64,000 bases of DNA, taken from NCBI GenBank assembly GCA_019448385.1, contig JAGTXO010000007.1, forward strand, positions 1,240,001 through 1,304,000, read 5' to 3'. Shown here piece by piece: positions 35,877-45,901 of the stretch. Positions within the stretch are counted from its first letter, which is position 1; each line of letters begins with the position of its first letter. A model generated the notes under the pieces. It saw nothing but the letters and a program-made list of their open reading frames with translations. It did not search any database and had not been told where the DNA came from. The DNA comes from Diacronema lutheri (Eukaryota; Haptophyta; Pavlovophyceae; Pavlovales; Pavlovaceae). The translations under genes and the position numbers were made by a program.

Positions 35877-37925
35877 ATGGCGCGAGGAGCTGTGGAGCAG
35901 CAGCCCGACGCCGGGCTGCTCACGCTGCCGCGCGAGCCGGTCGGGGGTGCGAGCTGCCCTGCGCGCTCTGCGCTACGCGCATGCGTGCGCACGCTCCACG
36001 AGCGCGCGGCCGGCACGCGCGCGGCACGCGCGCGCGCCACGCTCGCGCATCGCCGCTGGCGGCAGCGCGCGCTCGCAAAGGCAGCGGGCGCGTGGGCGGC
36101 GGCGCGGCCGGCGCGCGCCGCGCCTCGGACGGCCGAGCTGCTCCGCCGCCGCTCGTGCGCGCGTCGCGCCGCGCTCGGGCGATGGTCGGCGCGATCGCCA
36201 GCGCCGCCCGCTGCTCGGTCGCGTGCCGCCGCCGTCGCGATTGCGCTTTACGTGTGGGCGGCGGAAGCGCACGCCGGCGCTTGGCGCGCGCGCCTCGCGG
36301 CGGCGAGCGGCGCGCTCGTCGCCGCCGCGGCTGCGTGCCATTCTGTGCGCCGCGCCCTTGTCGCGCTCCACCGCGCGGTGGCGATCGGACGCACCGCCGG
36401 CATGGCCGCCTGGCGCGGCATCGCGCGGCTCAGCGCGCTGCGCGCGCTGCGCGCGCGCGCGGCCCAGGCGCGCGCCTGCGTCGAGGCCACACGGCGCGCT
36501 GCGCTGCGCCGCCTACGCGCGGCGAGCGCCGCGCGCCGCCGCCGCCGAGCAGCCGCGCTTCCCCGTCAGCTGCTCACTGCCGCCGGGGCGCCCGTGCGCG
36601 CGCGCAACGGCGTGCGGCGCGCGAGCCGCGCGCTGCGTGCGCTCGCGCGCGCGCGCGCCGAGTTGGTGCGCCGCTATCGCGCGGTGCAAAGCGCGCGCAG
36701 CGCGCGCGCCGTGAGCCGGTGGCGCGCGGCCGCGCAGCGCGCGCGGTCGGCCACCGTCGCCGCCGCCGCGCGCGCGAGCGCGCGAGCGGCGGCCGCGGCG
36801 CGCGCGGCGCTGCGCGGCTGGCGACGGCGGTGCGGGGCCGACGCGGCCGTGGCCGTCGCCGCCTCGCGTGCGCGTCGCGCACGCGCCGCGCGGCACGCGC
36901 TCGCCAGCGCGCTCGCCGGCCTGCGCGCAGCGTCCCGTCGCGCCGCGTGCGCGCTGCTCGCGCGCGCGGCGACGGGGCGCTACCTCGCGCTCCGGCGGCT
37001 GCGCGCGTGCTGGCGCGCCGCGCGCGCGCGCTTTGACGAGCGCCGCGTGCTTGGCGTGGACGTGCGTGCCGCGCTGCTCGCACCCGCAGCGGTACGCGCG
37101 TGTCGGCTGCGCCGCTCGCGCGATACACTCGGCGCGCTTCGCGAGGCGGCGCGCGCCCTTGCGGCTTCGCGAGCGCTCGGCGTGCGCGCGGCGACCGCCG
37201 GCCGCCGGCGCGCGCTGCGCGCGCTGCGACGCGCTGCACGCGTAGCGGCACGCCTGGCCGTCGCGGGGCGCGCAGGGCGGTCGCGCTCGCTCGCGCGCGC
37301 CATCGCGCGCTTGGCGTGCGCCGCGCAAGCGCGCGCGCACGCAGCGCTGCGCGCCGCCGCGGCGCGCGCGGCGCGCTTGCGCGGCGCGCTCGCGCGCGTG
37401 CGCGACCGCTTGCGCGGCGCGCTCGGCATCGGCGCGTGCGCGCGCTGGCTTGGCGAGCGCCGGCGCAGGCGCGCGCTCTCGCGCGCGGGCCACGTTTGGC
37501 TCGCGCGTGCGTTCGTCGCGCGGGCGCGCGGCGGCGGCGCGCGCGCGCCGGGTGGTGGCGACAGCGGCGTGTGCCGACGGGCGCTCGCGCGCTGGCGCGC
37601 CGCGCCGCGCGCGCAGCGCGCGGCCACGCCGGCGCGCGCAGCACGCGCGCGCGCCGCGCGCGCGCGGCTTGCGTGCGGCTGGGCGCGTCTCGGTGCGCAC
37701 GCCGCGCGGGCCGCACACCGGCGGCTCGCGCCGGCGCGCGCGCCAGCCGCTTTGCCCGCCGCGGGCGCCTTCGGCGCGTGGCTGCGCGAGGCGAGCGCGC
37801 GCGCGCGGCTGCGCTGGCTCGAGAGCGCGATCGCCGCGCGCTGCCGCGCGGCGCGCGCGCGCGCTGCGCTCGCGCGCTGGCGGCCGCGCGGGACGGTGCA
37901 CGTGCGCGGCTGCGCGACGCAGTGA
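35877..37925 (+). CDS. Ala/Arg-rich helical repeat protein, possibly Sfi1-like
   Basis: An uninterrupted frame of 682 residues is made almost wholly of Ala, Arg and Leu with regularly placed Trp. Units such as ALARWRAA, VSRWRAAAQRA, ALRGWRRR, MAAWRGIARL, FGAWLREASARARLRWLE and ALGRWSA recur at irregular spacing. That pattern recalls the centrin-binding Trp repeats of Sfi1, which form one long helix at centrosomes or basal bodies. In DNA this GC-rich, chance frames are often Ala/Arg-rich. In favour of this one are its length, the repeated Trp and the lack of proline blocks; nothing else proves it. The ATG at 35877 is the first after the poly-G tract. A basal-body role is inference only. Confidence 0.5.
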   Translation: MARGAVEQQPDAGLLTLPREPVGGASCPARSALRACVRTLHERAAGTRAARARATLAHRRWRQRALAKAAGAWAAARPARAAPRTAELLRRRSCARRAALGRWSARSPAPPAARSRAAAVAIALYVWAAEAHAGAWRARLAAASGALVAAAAACHSVRRALVALHRAVAIGRTAGMAAWRGIARLSALRALRARAAQARACVEATRRAALRRLRAASAARRRRRAAALPRQLLTAAGAPVRARNGVRRASRALRALARARAELVRRYRAVQSARSARAVSRWRAAAQRARSATVAAAARASARAAAAARAALRGWRRRCGADAAVAVAASRARRARAARHALASALAGLRAASRRAACALLARAATGRYLALRRLRACWRAARARFDERRVLGVDVRAALLAPAAVRACRLRRSRDTLGALREAARALAASRALGVRAATAGRRRALRALRRAARVAARLAVAGRAGRSRSLARAIARLACAAQARAHAALRAAAARAARLRGALARVRDRLRGALGIGACARWLGERRRRRALSRAGHVWLARAFVARARGGGARAPGGGDSGVCRRALARWRAAPRAQRAATPARAARARAARARLACGWARLGAHAARAAHRRLAPARAPAALPAAGAFGAWLREASARARLRWLESAIAARCRAARARAALARWRPRGTVHVRGCATQ

Positions 37926-38325
37926 GTGCGGCCTGGCGAGTCAGAGTGCGGCCTGGATGGCTGCGTCAGTGACTCAGTGTGCGAGACAATGTGGTGGGCA
38001 CACGCCCACCCCACGCCCTGATTCTGAGTGCGACACACTGGCCCGAGCGCCAAAGGCGCCAACGCGCCAAAGGCATCAAGCTGCGTCAGCGGGCCGAGCT
38101 CTTCCACACTGCGAATGTGCGACCCAAAAGAAGTCGCGGCAGCCTTGCATGTCCCGAGCACGCTCTCACTTTTCAAAAGCTCCATCACATCGCGTTTCGT
38201 CACACGCGTGCGAATGTTTTGTCGTACACAGTAGTACATACCGTTTCGGGCGACGAGCGTCGCGGGAGGGTGCCATCCAATCCGACGACGGACGTCTCGT
38301 GTCGACCTCGGCCGACGCGCCGCGC
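37926..38325. other. Intergenic region of lower GC content
   Basis: This 400-bp gap must hold the promoter of the carrier gene. It is visibly poorer in G and C than both neighbours. It starts with two copies of GTGCGGCCTGG and has a CGCCAAAGGC duplication near 38049-38080. The minus strand is open here and reads like ordinary protein (for example RVTKRDVMELLKSESVLG), with no start or domain I recognise. It may be a relic or an exon of something unannotated. Confidence 0.5.
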
Positions 38326-39625
38326 ATGGATCCCCAGTCGGCCAATTGCGCGGGCAAGCTGCCGACGCAGCTCGCGCGCGCGGGCAAGGCCTCCGTCGCG
38401 CGCCAGCCCAACGCGACCGCCGCCTTAGCCAGCCCGGGCACGTTCGGCGCGGTGCCGCTGCCGGCCTTCCTCCACGGCAACGCGTTCGCCGCGACGTTCG
38501 CATCCGGCTTCGTCACGTCGATCGCCATGTACCCGGTCGACGTGCTGCGCGCGGTCACGATGGCGCAAGCGTCGGCCAACGACGGCGGCAGCCTCTTGAG
38601 CGCCTTTGTCAAGTTCCAAAGAGCGCACGGTGCGGCGCGCGCATGCGCGCGCGCACGCTCACCCTGGGGCCGCGGCGTGCTGCGGCTCGAGCGCGCGTGC
38701 GCGCTGCGCGCTGACGGGCCGTGCGCTACACCGCGCGCGCAGGCTGGGGCGGCTTCATCAAGCAGGGCGCGGCGCAGGAGGTCATGCGCTCCACGACCAT
38801 GCAGGTGCGATCAGTGCGCGCGCTCGCGCGCGCGCGGCTCGCACGCCGCCCATACGGCGCGCATGCGCGCGCGCGCCTCCTCTGCGCGCGGCGGCGCAGT
38901 CACTCAAATTCTTCCTCTTTCCGATCTTCCACGAGGCCCTCTTCGACGTGGACGAGCGCCAGGGCACCGCCGCCTCGCGCGCCACCGCCGGCGCGACGTG
39001 CGCGATCATCGAGGGCCTCATGATCGGCCCGCTTGAGGTTGCGAAGGTCGGGCTGCAGCTTGACGCGACCAACCAATTCAAAAACTCGGGGCTCACGGTG
39101 GTGCGGCAGGTGGTGCGCGCTCGCGGGCCGTACGCTGCGTACACTGGCTACCTCGGCGTGCAGTGGCGACAGTCCTCGTGGACTGGCGCCTTCTTCGGCT
39201 CGCTCCGCTTCTTCGAGCAGCGCGTCGACGCGGCGCTCGCGCTGCTCGGCGTCCGCCGGCAGGACGTGCCGTCGCTGCAGCCCGTGCACAAGGTGCTCTC
39301 CGGCTTCATGGCGGGCGCGTTCGCGTCGCTCTTCAACTGCCCGGCCGACGTCGTGCGCACCAACGTGCAGAAGGAGGCGATCGCGGCGGCGGCGGCGGCG
39401 GCGGCGGCGGGCGAGTCAGCCGCGCGGCCGCTCACGCTGCGCGAGTTCTCCGCGTCCGAGTTCGAGTCGCACTGGCGGATTGGGCGCGGCATCGTCGCGG
39501 CGAAGGGCTTCTCCGGGCTCTACGCCGGCTACTTCACAAAGGCGGGCCACCTCGGCGGCTGCGGCGCGCTGATGGCGCTGCTTGTGCCGCGCTTCAAGAT
39601 GATGGTCGGCTGCGCGGCGTGCTGA
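38326..39625 (+). CDS. Mitochondrial carrier family (SLC25) protein
   Basis: Three exons, 38326-38629, 38743-38804 and 38900-39625, join in phase to 363 residues. Three carrier repeats are visible through their Px[DE]xx[RK] signatures: YPVDVLRAV, GPLEVAKVG and CPADVVRTN. Each is followed by aromatic/Gly positions, as in GPYAAYTGY and GFSGLYAGY. The ~45 residues before the first repeat are longer than usual and could be a presequence or plastid-type extension. Carriers exchange small metabolites across the inner mitochondrial membrane; the substrate cannot be told from the sequence. Introns 1 and 2 are 113 and 95 bp and both start GTGCG. A poly-Ala run (GCG repeat near 39380-39408) lies in the matrix loop before the third repeat's end. 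It converges on the small minus-strand gene. Confidence 0.85.
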
Positions 39626-39768
39626 TCTTGCACGCCAGCCAGCATCGGCTGCATCGCCATCGGCACTTGCACTCTGCACGCGCCATCTTAGAACCGTGCG
39701 GGCAAGAAGAACCAGCTTTTCGCCAGCTACTCGGCGCGCATCATGGGGGCCGCGCGCCTCGCCGCCGG

Positions 39769-40158
39769 CTAGCGGCTCGTGCGCTCGCGCGCCGCCTTGC
39801 CCGCCTCCCACTTGGCCGCGTAGTATCGACCAACGTTGTTGACCTCCTTCTGCCCCTCACCCTTGAGCGCGCGCGTCAGTGTCGTGTTCACCGGGTGCAC
39901 GGGCAGCGGCGGCATGCCCTCGGGCGGCTCGAGACCCGTGCGCACGACGGCCCACGAGTCCTCGCCGCGCTGCTCGATCTCGACATTGTCGTTGAGGGCG
40001 GTGGTGAGGCCGGCGGGCGGAAGGTCGGCGCGCATCCGCGTGATCCACTGCGGGAACTTGGGCCTGATCCCGAGCACGTCGACGAGCACCGCCTTGCTCG
40101 CGCTCTTGCTCGTGCCGTACACGGCGGAGACGCGCCCCACGAGCCTGCGCGCGGCCAT
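39769..40158 (-). CDS. Small basic protein of unknown function
   Basis: A 129-residue frame from the ATG at 40158. The N terminus (MAARRLVGRVSAVYGTSKSA) is basic and hydroxylated without acidic residues, as in mitochondrial presequences. The rest is mixed, with ordinary composition (PKFPQWITRMRADLP, QKEVNNVGRYYAAKWEAG), so the frame looks coding rather than chance. No domain is recognised; a mitochondrial ribosomal or respiratory-complex accessory subunit would fit its size and charge, but that is a guess. It is divergent from the P4-ATPase gene with 94 bp between ATGs and convergent with the carrier gene. Confidence 0.7.
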   Translation of the reverse strand: MAARRLVGRVSAVYGTSKSASKAVLVDVLGIRPKFPQWITRMRADLPPAGLTTALNDNVEIEQRGEDSWAVVRTGLEPPEGMPPLPVHPVNTTLTRALKGEGQKEVNNVGRYYAAKWEAGKAARERTSR

Positions 40159-40185
40159 GCTGATCGCCGGTCGAGGCTCGGAAGA

Positions 40186-40209
40186 CCGGAAATGACGCAC
40201 GATTTCCGG
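40186..40209. promoter_or_regulatory. 8-bp inverted repeat in a divergent promoter
   Basis: CCGGAAAT (40186-40193), eight spacer bases, ATTTCCGG (40202-40209), perfectly symmetric. It is placed between the start codons of the small basic protein (40158, minus) and the P4-ATPase (40253, plus), so a shared dimeric-factor site is possible. No known factor is assigned. Confidence 0.4.
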
Positions 40210-40252
40210 CGGATTATTGTCAGCTCGGCCTACTGGTGCTCGAGCTCCACCG

Positions 40253-43200
40253 ATGAGTGCCGGCGCCGCCCCTGGCGGGGCCGCGTGGCGCACGGCGAGC
40301 ATCTGCGCGGCGGAGCATCGCGGCTCTGTCGGCGTAAAGAACGCCGTCTCCACCGTCAAGTACAAGATCAGCGCCGGCCGCCCGTGGTTCCCGTACGCGA
40401 TCGTCGAGCAGTTCCGGCGCATCGCAAACATCTACTACCTGGTCGTCTCGGCGCTGATGCTGGTGGGCGAGCAGGCGCCGCAACTGTGGGTGACGCCGTA
40501 CGAGTCGTGGAGCACCGCCGGCGTGCTCGTCTTCGTGCTCGTCCTCACCGCGCTCAAGGAGGGTGTCGAGGACCTGCGGCGGCTCCGCTCGGACCGCGCC
40601 GAGAACGGCACGCTCGTCCTCGCGCGCACGCCGGCCAAGGGGGAGGTGCGGTGGGAGGACCTGCGCGTGGGTGACCTGGTGATCGTACGCGATCGCCAGG
40701 CCCTCCCCGCCGACGCCGTCCTCCTCACCTCCTCCGCGCCCAACGGCGTCGCGTACGTGGACACGGCCAACATTGATGGCGAGACCAACCTTAAGCTGCG
40801 CGAGCCGCCGGCTGAGGTGGCACACGCGCTCGGCGCGAACGAGGACGCGCGCGTGGTCGGCACGGTTTCGTTCGAGCCCCCCTCTCGCCACATCCACACC
40901 TTCAACGGCGCGATCCGCCTCGATCCGTCCGGCGCGGGCAGCGCGCCATCCGAGCTCCCGCTCTCGGCCTCGTCTCTGCTCCTGCGCGGCTCGGTGCTGC
41001 GCAACGTGGACTTTGCGCTCGCGGTGGTGGTGTACACGGGCTCAGAATCAAAGGTTGCGATGAACTCGCAGGAGACGCCGTCGAAGATGTCGCTCGTTGA
41101 GCGCACGATCAACGCGTCGCTGGGAGCGATCATGGTGCCGTACCTCGCCTTCACCACCGTCAGCGCGGCGATCGCGTCGACGGCGACGTACGAGACGCCG
41201 TACTTGCTGAGCGGCTCGGAGACTGCGAGCGTGCTGCCGCCGTTCGTCTCGCTCTGGGTCACCTTCTTCATCCTCTACTGCTTCCTCATCCCGATCTCCC
41301 TGTATGTGACGATCGAGCTCGTCAACCTGCTGCAGGCGTACCTCATCGCGCAGGACGCGCTCATGTACGACAAGGCGTCCGACACGCCCGCCGTCGCGCG
41401 CTCGAGCAACCTGTGCCAGGAGCTCGGGCAAATCCAGTACGTCTTCTCCGACAAGACGGGCACGCTCACCGCCAACGAGATGGTGCTGCGTTACATGTCC
41501 GTCGGCTCGCAGGACCTCATCGCCAGCCTCCCGCCGCCCGCCGGCGCGCGCGCGGGCGCGCGCGCGCACGCCGACGGCGGCGGCGACGAGCCGGCGGGCG
41601 CGGGCACGTCGGACGCGGGCGGCACGGTCGACCTTGAGCGCGCCAACCTGCCGGCCGCGCGTGTAGGCGGCGCGGCCGACGGCGAGGCGACGGACGTGTT
41701 GCGCAGCGCTTCCGTTCCGCTCGAGAACCTGCTTCGGCTGGCGGGCGGACGGCCTGGTGGGGTGACAACGTCGCCGCGCGACGCCGCCGTCGGCGCCGCC
41801 TCGCGCCTCAACCTCTCGAGCGACTCGGCGGAGACGGTGCGCGCGCGCACGGCCGCCGAGCTGCTCGCCATCTGCCACACGGTGCTGCCGCAGATCGTGG
41901 GTGGGCGCCTTGTGTACCAGGGCGAGTCGCCGGACGAGGTGGCGCTCGTTGAGGCCGCCGCGTCGGTCGGCTACCGCCTCCTCCGGCGCGACGCCGACGA
42001 GGTCGTCGTTGCCGTCGGCGCGGCCGCCGCGGCGCCACCGGCGGCCGACGGACCGCCGCCCGGCGGCTGCCCGGCCGGCTGCGACGAGCTGCACGTGCGC
42101 GTGCTGGCGGTGAACCAGTTCAACTCGACGCGCAAGCGGATGAGCTGCTTGGTGCGCTACCCCGACGGCACGCTCGTCCTCTACGCCAAGGGCGCGGACA
42201 CGACGATGCTGCCGCTGCTCGACAGCAGGGCGTTCGGTGCCGCGGAGTCGACGCGAGCCAACGACCACCTGAGCGCGTACGCGCGGGAGGGGCTGCGCAC
42301 GCTCGTGCTCGCCAAGCGTACGCTGACGGCGCAGCAGGCGACCGAATGGCTCGCGCGCTTCCGCGCCGCCGCCGTCGCGCGCGTCGACCGCGACGGGCAG
42401 CTTGCGGACGCGGCGGCCGCCGTCGAGTCCGGTCTCGCCCTCGTCGCGCTCACTGCGATTGAGGACAAGCTGCAGGCGGGCGTGCCGCACACGCTCGAGC
42501 ACCTGCGCCGCGCGGGGCTCAAGGTGTGGGTGCTCACCGGCGACAAGGTCGAGACCGCCGTCAACATTGGCTTTGCGTGCAAGCTGCTCACCACCGAGAT
42601 GACATTGCTGCACATTGGCGCTGCCGACGCCGACGGTGGCGGCGGTGGCGGCGGCGGCGCGCGCGGCGCGCTCACGACGGAGGGGCTGCGCGAGCAGCTG
42701 CGCACGCTCACTGCGCACTACGCCGCGCAGATCCTCGCGCAGCTCCCGCACCTCGCCGACGGCGCCGACGGCGGCGGCGGCGCGGGCGACGCGTCGGCGG
42801 CCGAGCGGCTCGCCGAGCGGCTGACGGCGGCGCCGAGGCACGTGTCGGGCCTGCGCGCCGTCTTCCAGCGGGTGCAGGGCTTGCACCACGCCGCCAGTCG
42901 GACGATCGCCTCGCGCCTCTTCCTCGGCTCGCCCGCCTCGAGCCGGGCGGCGGAGGTCGAGGCGTCAGCGCTCGCGCTCGTGATTGACGGCGCGGCGCTC
43001 GCGCTGTGCCTCGACGACGAGGGGCTCAAGGAGGCGCTGCTGCAGCTCGGGCGGGTGTGCGCGTCGGTGCTCGCCTGCCGCGTCTCGCCAAAGCAGAAGG
43101 CGCAAGTCGTCGAGCTCGTACGGACGGGCGTCAAGCCCGAGCCGCTTACGCTGAGCATTGGGGATGGCGCAAACGACGTGGGCATGATACAGGCGGCGCA

Positions 43201-44332
43201 CGTGGGCGTGGGCATCTCGGGGAAGGAGGGGATGCAGGCGGTGAACAACTCGGACTTTGCGATCGCGCAGTTCCGCTTCCTCGAGCGGCTGCTGCTGCTG
43301 CACGGCCGTTGGAACTATGGGCGAATGTCAAAGGTTGTGCTCTACTACTATTACAAAAACTTTGTGCTCACCCTCACCCTCTTCGTCTTCAACTTCCAGG
43401 CGGCCTTCTCCGGCACGTCGCTCTTCGAGTCGCTGATGGCCTCCGGGTACAACGTGCTCCTCTTCCTGCCAATCGTCTTCGTCGGCGCGCTCGACCAGGA
43501 CATCTCCGCGCAGATGGCGCTGCGCCAGCCCGAGCTCTACGTGACTGGCCGCACCAACATGCACCTCAACACGATCAAGGTGGGCGCCACGATGCTCGAG
43601 GGCGTGCTCACCGGCGGCGTGATCGTCGCCGTCGCCGCGGCGACGCGCCGCTCGTCCGCCAACGACGGCCTCTACTCCCTCGGCTGCACGGTGTACACGT
43701 GGCTTTTCCTGATCATGCAATGGAAGCTCGTCGCCGAGGCGAGCTGCTGGTCGCGCCCGCTCAACGCGATCTGGTGGGCGCACAACATGATCTACGTCGC
43801 TTTCCTCATCGCCTACTCGGCCATGTACTCCGTCTCGCCCGACTTTTACGGCGTCGGCACGAACACGCTCGACGAGCCCGAGTTCTGGCTCGCGTGCGCC
43901 GTCGTGCTCGGCGCGTCGATGTTGCTCGACACGTCGCTCGAGTACGCGCGGCTGCAGCTGCGCCCGACGATCGTCGACATTTACGCGGAGATCGACTCGG
44001 GCTACGGTGAGGCGTCGCTCGAGCACGAGATGCGCGCGCGCGGCGCGCTCGGCCGGCTGCGCGAGGCGCTTGGCATCTTCTCCGCGCCGTCGGCGCTCAA
44101 GAAGCCGAAGGCCGACGCACCCGGCGCAGCGCCGGCCGGCGCGGGCGTTGGTCGGAGCGGCGCCGAGCGCTCGTCCTACGACTTCACCGCGCCCGAGATG
44201 CCCCTCTCCAAGCGCGCTGAGCTGATGGACAAGGCGCTCCAGCGGCGCGGCTCGAGGGCCAACGACCGCGCAGCGCCCTCGCCCGCTGGCGCGCACGGCG
44301 GCGGCGGCGGCGACGCGCGGCGATGCGCGTGA
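40253..44332 (+). CDS. P4-type ATPase, phospholipid flippase
   Basis: P4-ATPases move aminophospholipids to the cytosolic leaflet of plasma or Golgi/endosomal membranes, usually with a CDC50 partner. The 1,359-residue intronless product has all hallmarks. These are an N-terminal PWFPYAIVEQFRRIANIYYL (P4-type), the actuator DGETNLK, and TM4 PISLYVTIEL with the P4-specific PIS. The phosphorylation site DKTGTLTANEM lies near residue 401, with KGADTTML, TGDKVETAVNIG and the hinge GDGANDVGMIQAAHVGVGIS further on. Two extra Gly/Ala-rich inserts in the nucleotide domain (about residues 425-490 and 795-860) enlarge it. A Pro/Ala/Gly-rich tail follows TM10. The frame opens with TTG; the first ATG is 40253. 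No CDC50 gene is in the window. Confidence 0.95.
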   Translation: MSAGAAPGGAAWRTASICAAEHRGSVGVKNAVSTVKYKISAGRPWFPYAIVEQFRRIANIYYLVVSALMLVGEQAPQLWVTPYESWSTAGVLVFVLVLTALKEGVEDLRRLRSDRAENGTLVLARTPAKGEVRWEDLRVGDLVIVRDRQALPADAVLLTSSAPNGVAYVDTANIDGETNLKLREPPAEVAHALGANEDARVVGTVSFEPPSRHIHTFNGAIRLDPSGAGSAPSELPLSASSLLLRGSVLRNVDFALAVVVYTGSESKVAMNSQETPSKMSLVERTINASLGAIMVPYLAFTTVSAAIASTATYETPYLLSGSETASVLPPFVSLWVTFFILYCFLIPISLYVTIELVNLLQAYLIAQDALMYDKASDTPAVARSSNLCQELGQIQYVFSDKTGTLTANEMVLRYMSVGSQDLIASLPPPAGARAGARAHADGGGDEPAGAGTSDAGGTVDLERANLPAARVGGAADGEATDVLRSASVPLENLLRLAGGRPGGVTTSPRDAAVGAASRLNLSSDSAETVRARTAAELLAICHTVLPQIVGGRLVYQGESPDEVALVEAAASVGYRLLRRDADEVVVAVGAAAAAPPAADGPPPGGCPAGCDELHVRVLAVNQFNSTRKRMSCLVRYPDGTLVLYAKGADTTMLPLLDSRAFGAAESTRANDHLSAYAREGLRTLVLAKRTLTAQQATEWLARFRAAAVARVDRDGQLADAAAAVESGLALVALTAIEDKLQAGVPHTLEHLRRAGLKVWVLTGDKVETAVNIGFACKLLTTEMTLLHIGAADADGGGGGGGGARGALTTEGLREQLRTLTAHYAAQILAQLPHLADGADGGGGAGDASAAERLAERLTAAPRHVSGLRAVFQRVQGLHHAASRTIASRLFLGSPASSRAAEVEASALALVIDGAALALCLDDEGLKEALLQLGRVCASVLACRVSPKQKAQVVELVRTGVKPEPLTLSIGDGANDVGMIQAAHVGVGISGKEGMQAVNNSDFAIAQFRFLERLLLLHGRWNYGRMSKVVLYYYYKNFVLTLTLFVFNFQAAFSGTSLFESLMASGYNVLLFLPIVFVGALDQDISAQMALRQPELYVTGRTNMHLNTIKVGATMLEGVLTGGVIVAVAAATRRSSANDGLYSLGCTVYTWLFLIMQWKLVAEASCWSRPLNAIWWAHNMIYVAFLIAYSAMYSVSPDFYGVGTNTLDEPEFWLACAVVLGASMLLDTSLEYARLQLRPTIVDIYAEIDSGYGEASLEHEMRARGALGRLREALGIFSAPSALKKPKADAPGAAPAGAGVGRSGAERSSYDFTAPEMPLSKRAELMDKALQRRGSRANDRAAPSPAGAHGGGGGDARRCA

Positions 44333-44606
44333 GCGCGGCCGCCGCACGTCGCCGCCGCCGCCTCCCGCCGCCGGTTTTTAAAGAGAATTAGGGAGCGGGC
44401 GAGGGGAGGGGGGGGGGGGGGGGGGGGACATACAGAGAGCGCCGACGTGCGTGCGGTTGGCGCACCGCTCGCCGTGGTCGCCGCACATTTCGCCTCGCGC
44501 CATCTGCCTCCTCTGGACGAAGGTCGTCACGCATCTCGCACCAATACGAACTGTAGCCGCTGCGCACCAACACGAAGTGCAATCCGCGGAGCTCAGCGGA
44601 AAAATC

Positions 44607-44644
<38 letters not shown>

Positions 44645-44655
44645 CCCCTTTGGGA
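44333..44655. other. Convergent spacer with facing poly-G and poly-C tracts
   Basis: Between the P4-ATPase stop and the phosphatase stop lie a run of 20 G (44408-44427) and a run of 33 C (44609-44641), about 180 bp apart. As single strands they could pair into one long stem. The 180 bp between them hold only short frames without support. Confidence 0.75.
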
Positions 44656-45818
44656 CTAATGCCTGCGCAGGCGCAGGTCCTCGCGCAAGCGCGGCACGCC
44701 CGTCAGCAGCGGCACCACGCTGTCGTCGTAGACAGCTCGGATGCGCACGTCGCCCCCCGGCTCGGCGCGCGGCAGCTCGGCGCCACTCGCCTCGCGCTCG
44801 CGCGCCCCCGAGCCATCGCCGCCAAGTTCGAGACAGCCAACGCACTCCCACGCGACAACGTGCTCGCCATAGATCGCAGACGACATCGCAATGTCGATGA
44901 GATGGAGCTGGCCGGCGCAGCGCACGCGCACACGATCGTCCTGAATCGAGTGGCCGACCACCATCCGCGTGCCGCCGAGCAGGTGCAACGCCTGCCGCAC
45001 CGTCGCGCACGCGCGCGCCTCGCCGTCTTGGTCGTACCCGCGATACCACACCTGCGTGGGCGGTGGGGTGTCGCGTATGGGCGGGCGGTGGGCATGCGAG
45101 TGGCGACGTTGCGGCGGGCGGGGGCGCGCACGCCCACCGAGCGCGGCGCTGCGGGACGCCGCGCGCCGCCGCGCGTCGCCGCGCGCCACCGCGCGCCACC
45201 GCGCACTGACGCGCGCCGCCGTGCGACGCCGCGCCGCGCGCGCACGGGCCCATTGCTGCCGAGGATGGACGACCGGCTGCTCATGCCCGCCGACGGGCCG
45301 AGCGCGGCGCGCGTGCGCGCGTTAATGCCGTCGATGCCGAGAGCAGCCCATTCGGGCGTGATGCCCGCGTGCACGAAGACCGTGTCGCCCAGCCGCAGCG
45401 CGACCGGCAGCGAGCGCAGCCACTGGCCGAGCTCGCCCGCGGCCGAGAAGGCGCGCGCCCTCGCCTTGGCGCCGCCAAAGTGCGCGTAGTCCGACTTGTT
45501 GACGTAGCGCACGTCACCGAGCATGTTCATAATGTCGTGATTGCCCAGCAGGTTGTGCACCGCGCCTCCCCGCCCCGCCGCCTCCGCGGCGAGCCGCTGG
45601 AACAGCTCGTAGAGCTGCTTGGCCTCGCCGCCGCGGTCGACAATGTCGCCCGTCTGCACGAGCACCGCGTCGCCGCCCGCCCAGTGCTGCCGGTCATCGA
45701 CGAGGCCGGCAAGCTTCAGCACGCGCACACCTGCGTGCAGGTCGCCGTGCAGGTCTGCGATAGCGACGAGCCGTCGCCCAGCGCCGGCGGCCGTCCACAC
45801 CGCCGCCAGGGCGAGCAT
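44656..45818 (-). CDS. Shewanella-like metallophosphatase (PPP superfamily)
   Basis: Two exons, 45818-45246 and 45051-44656 (322 residues; 194-bp phase-0 intron). The metal-binding motifs are in order: IADLHGD (GDxHG-like), GDIVDRGG, LLGNHD, VFVHAGITPEW and, in exon 2, VWYRGY and MVVGHSIQ. This order, with GNHD and the WYRGY element, fits the SLP class of protein phosphatases found in plants, algae and bacteria. The N terminus (MLALAAVWTAAGAG) is a short hydrophobic leader that could be a signal peptide. The frame begins with TTG upstream; 45818 is the first ATG before the core. It is divergent from MRT4 with 83 bp between ATGs. The intron is a GC-only near-repeat of CGCGCCACCG units. Confidence 0.85.
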
Positions 45819-45901
45819 CCCTCCCCTCTCCCCCCTTTTCCCTCGTTCCTCCTTTTTCAAGGACGGAGCACGGGGACGGCACGTACGACCTGCCCGTCGA
45901 C

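Noticed and set aside
36513-37901. Minus-strand 462-codon frame opposite the Ala/Arg-rich gene
   Set aside because: Shorter, with no Trp periodicity and no start context. The plus frame is the better candidate, though neither is proven.
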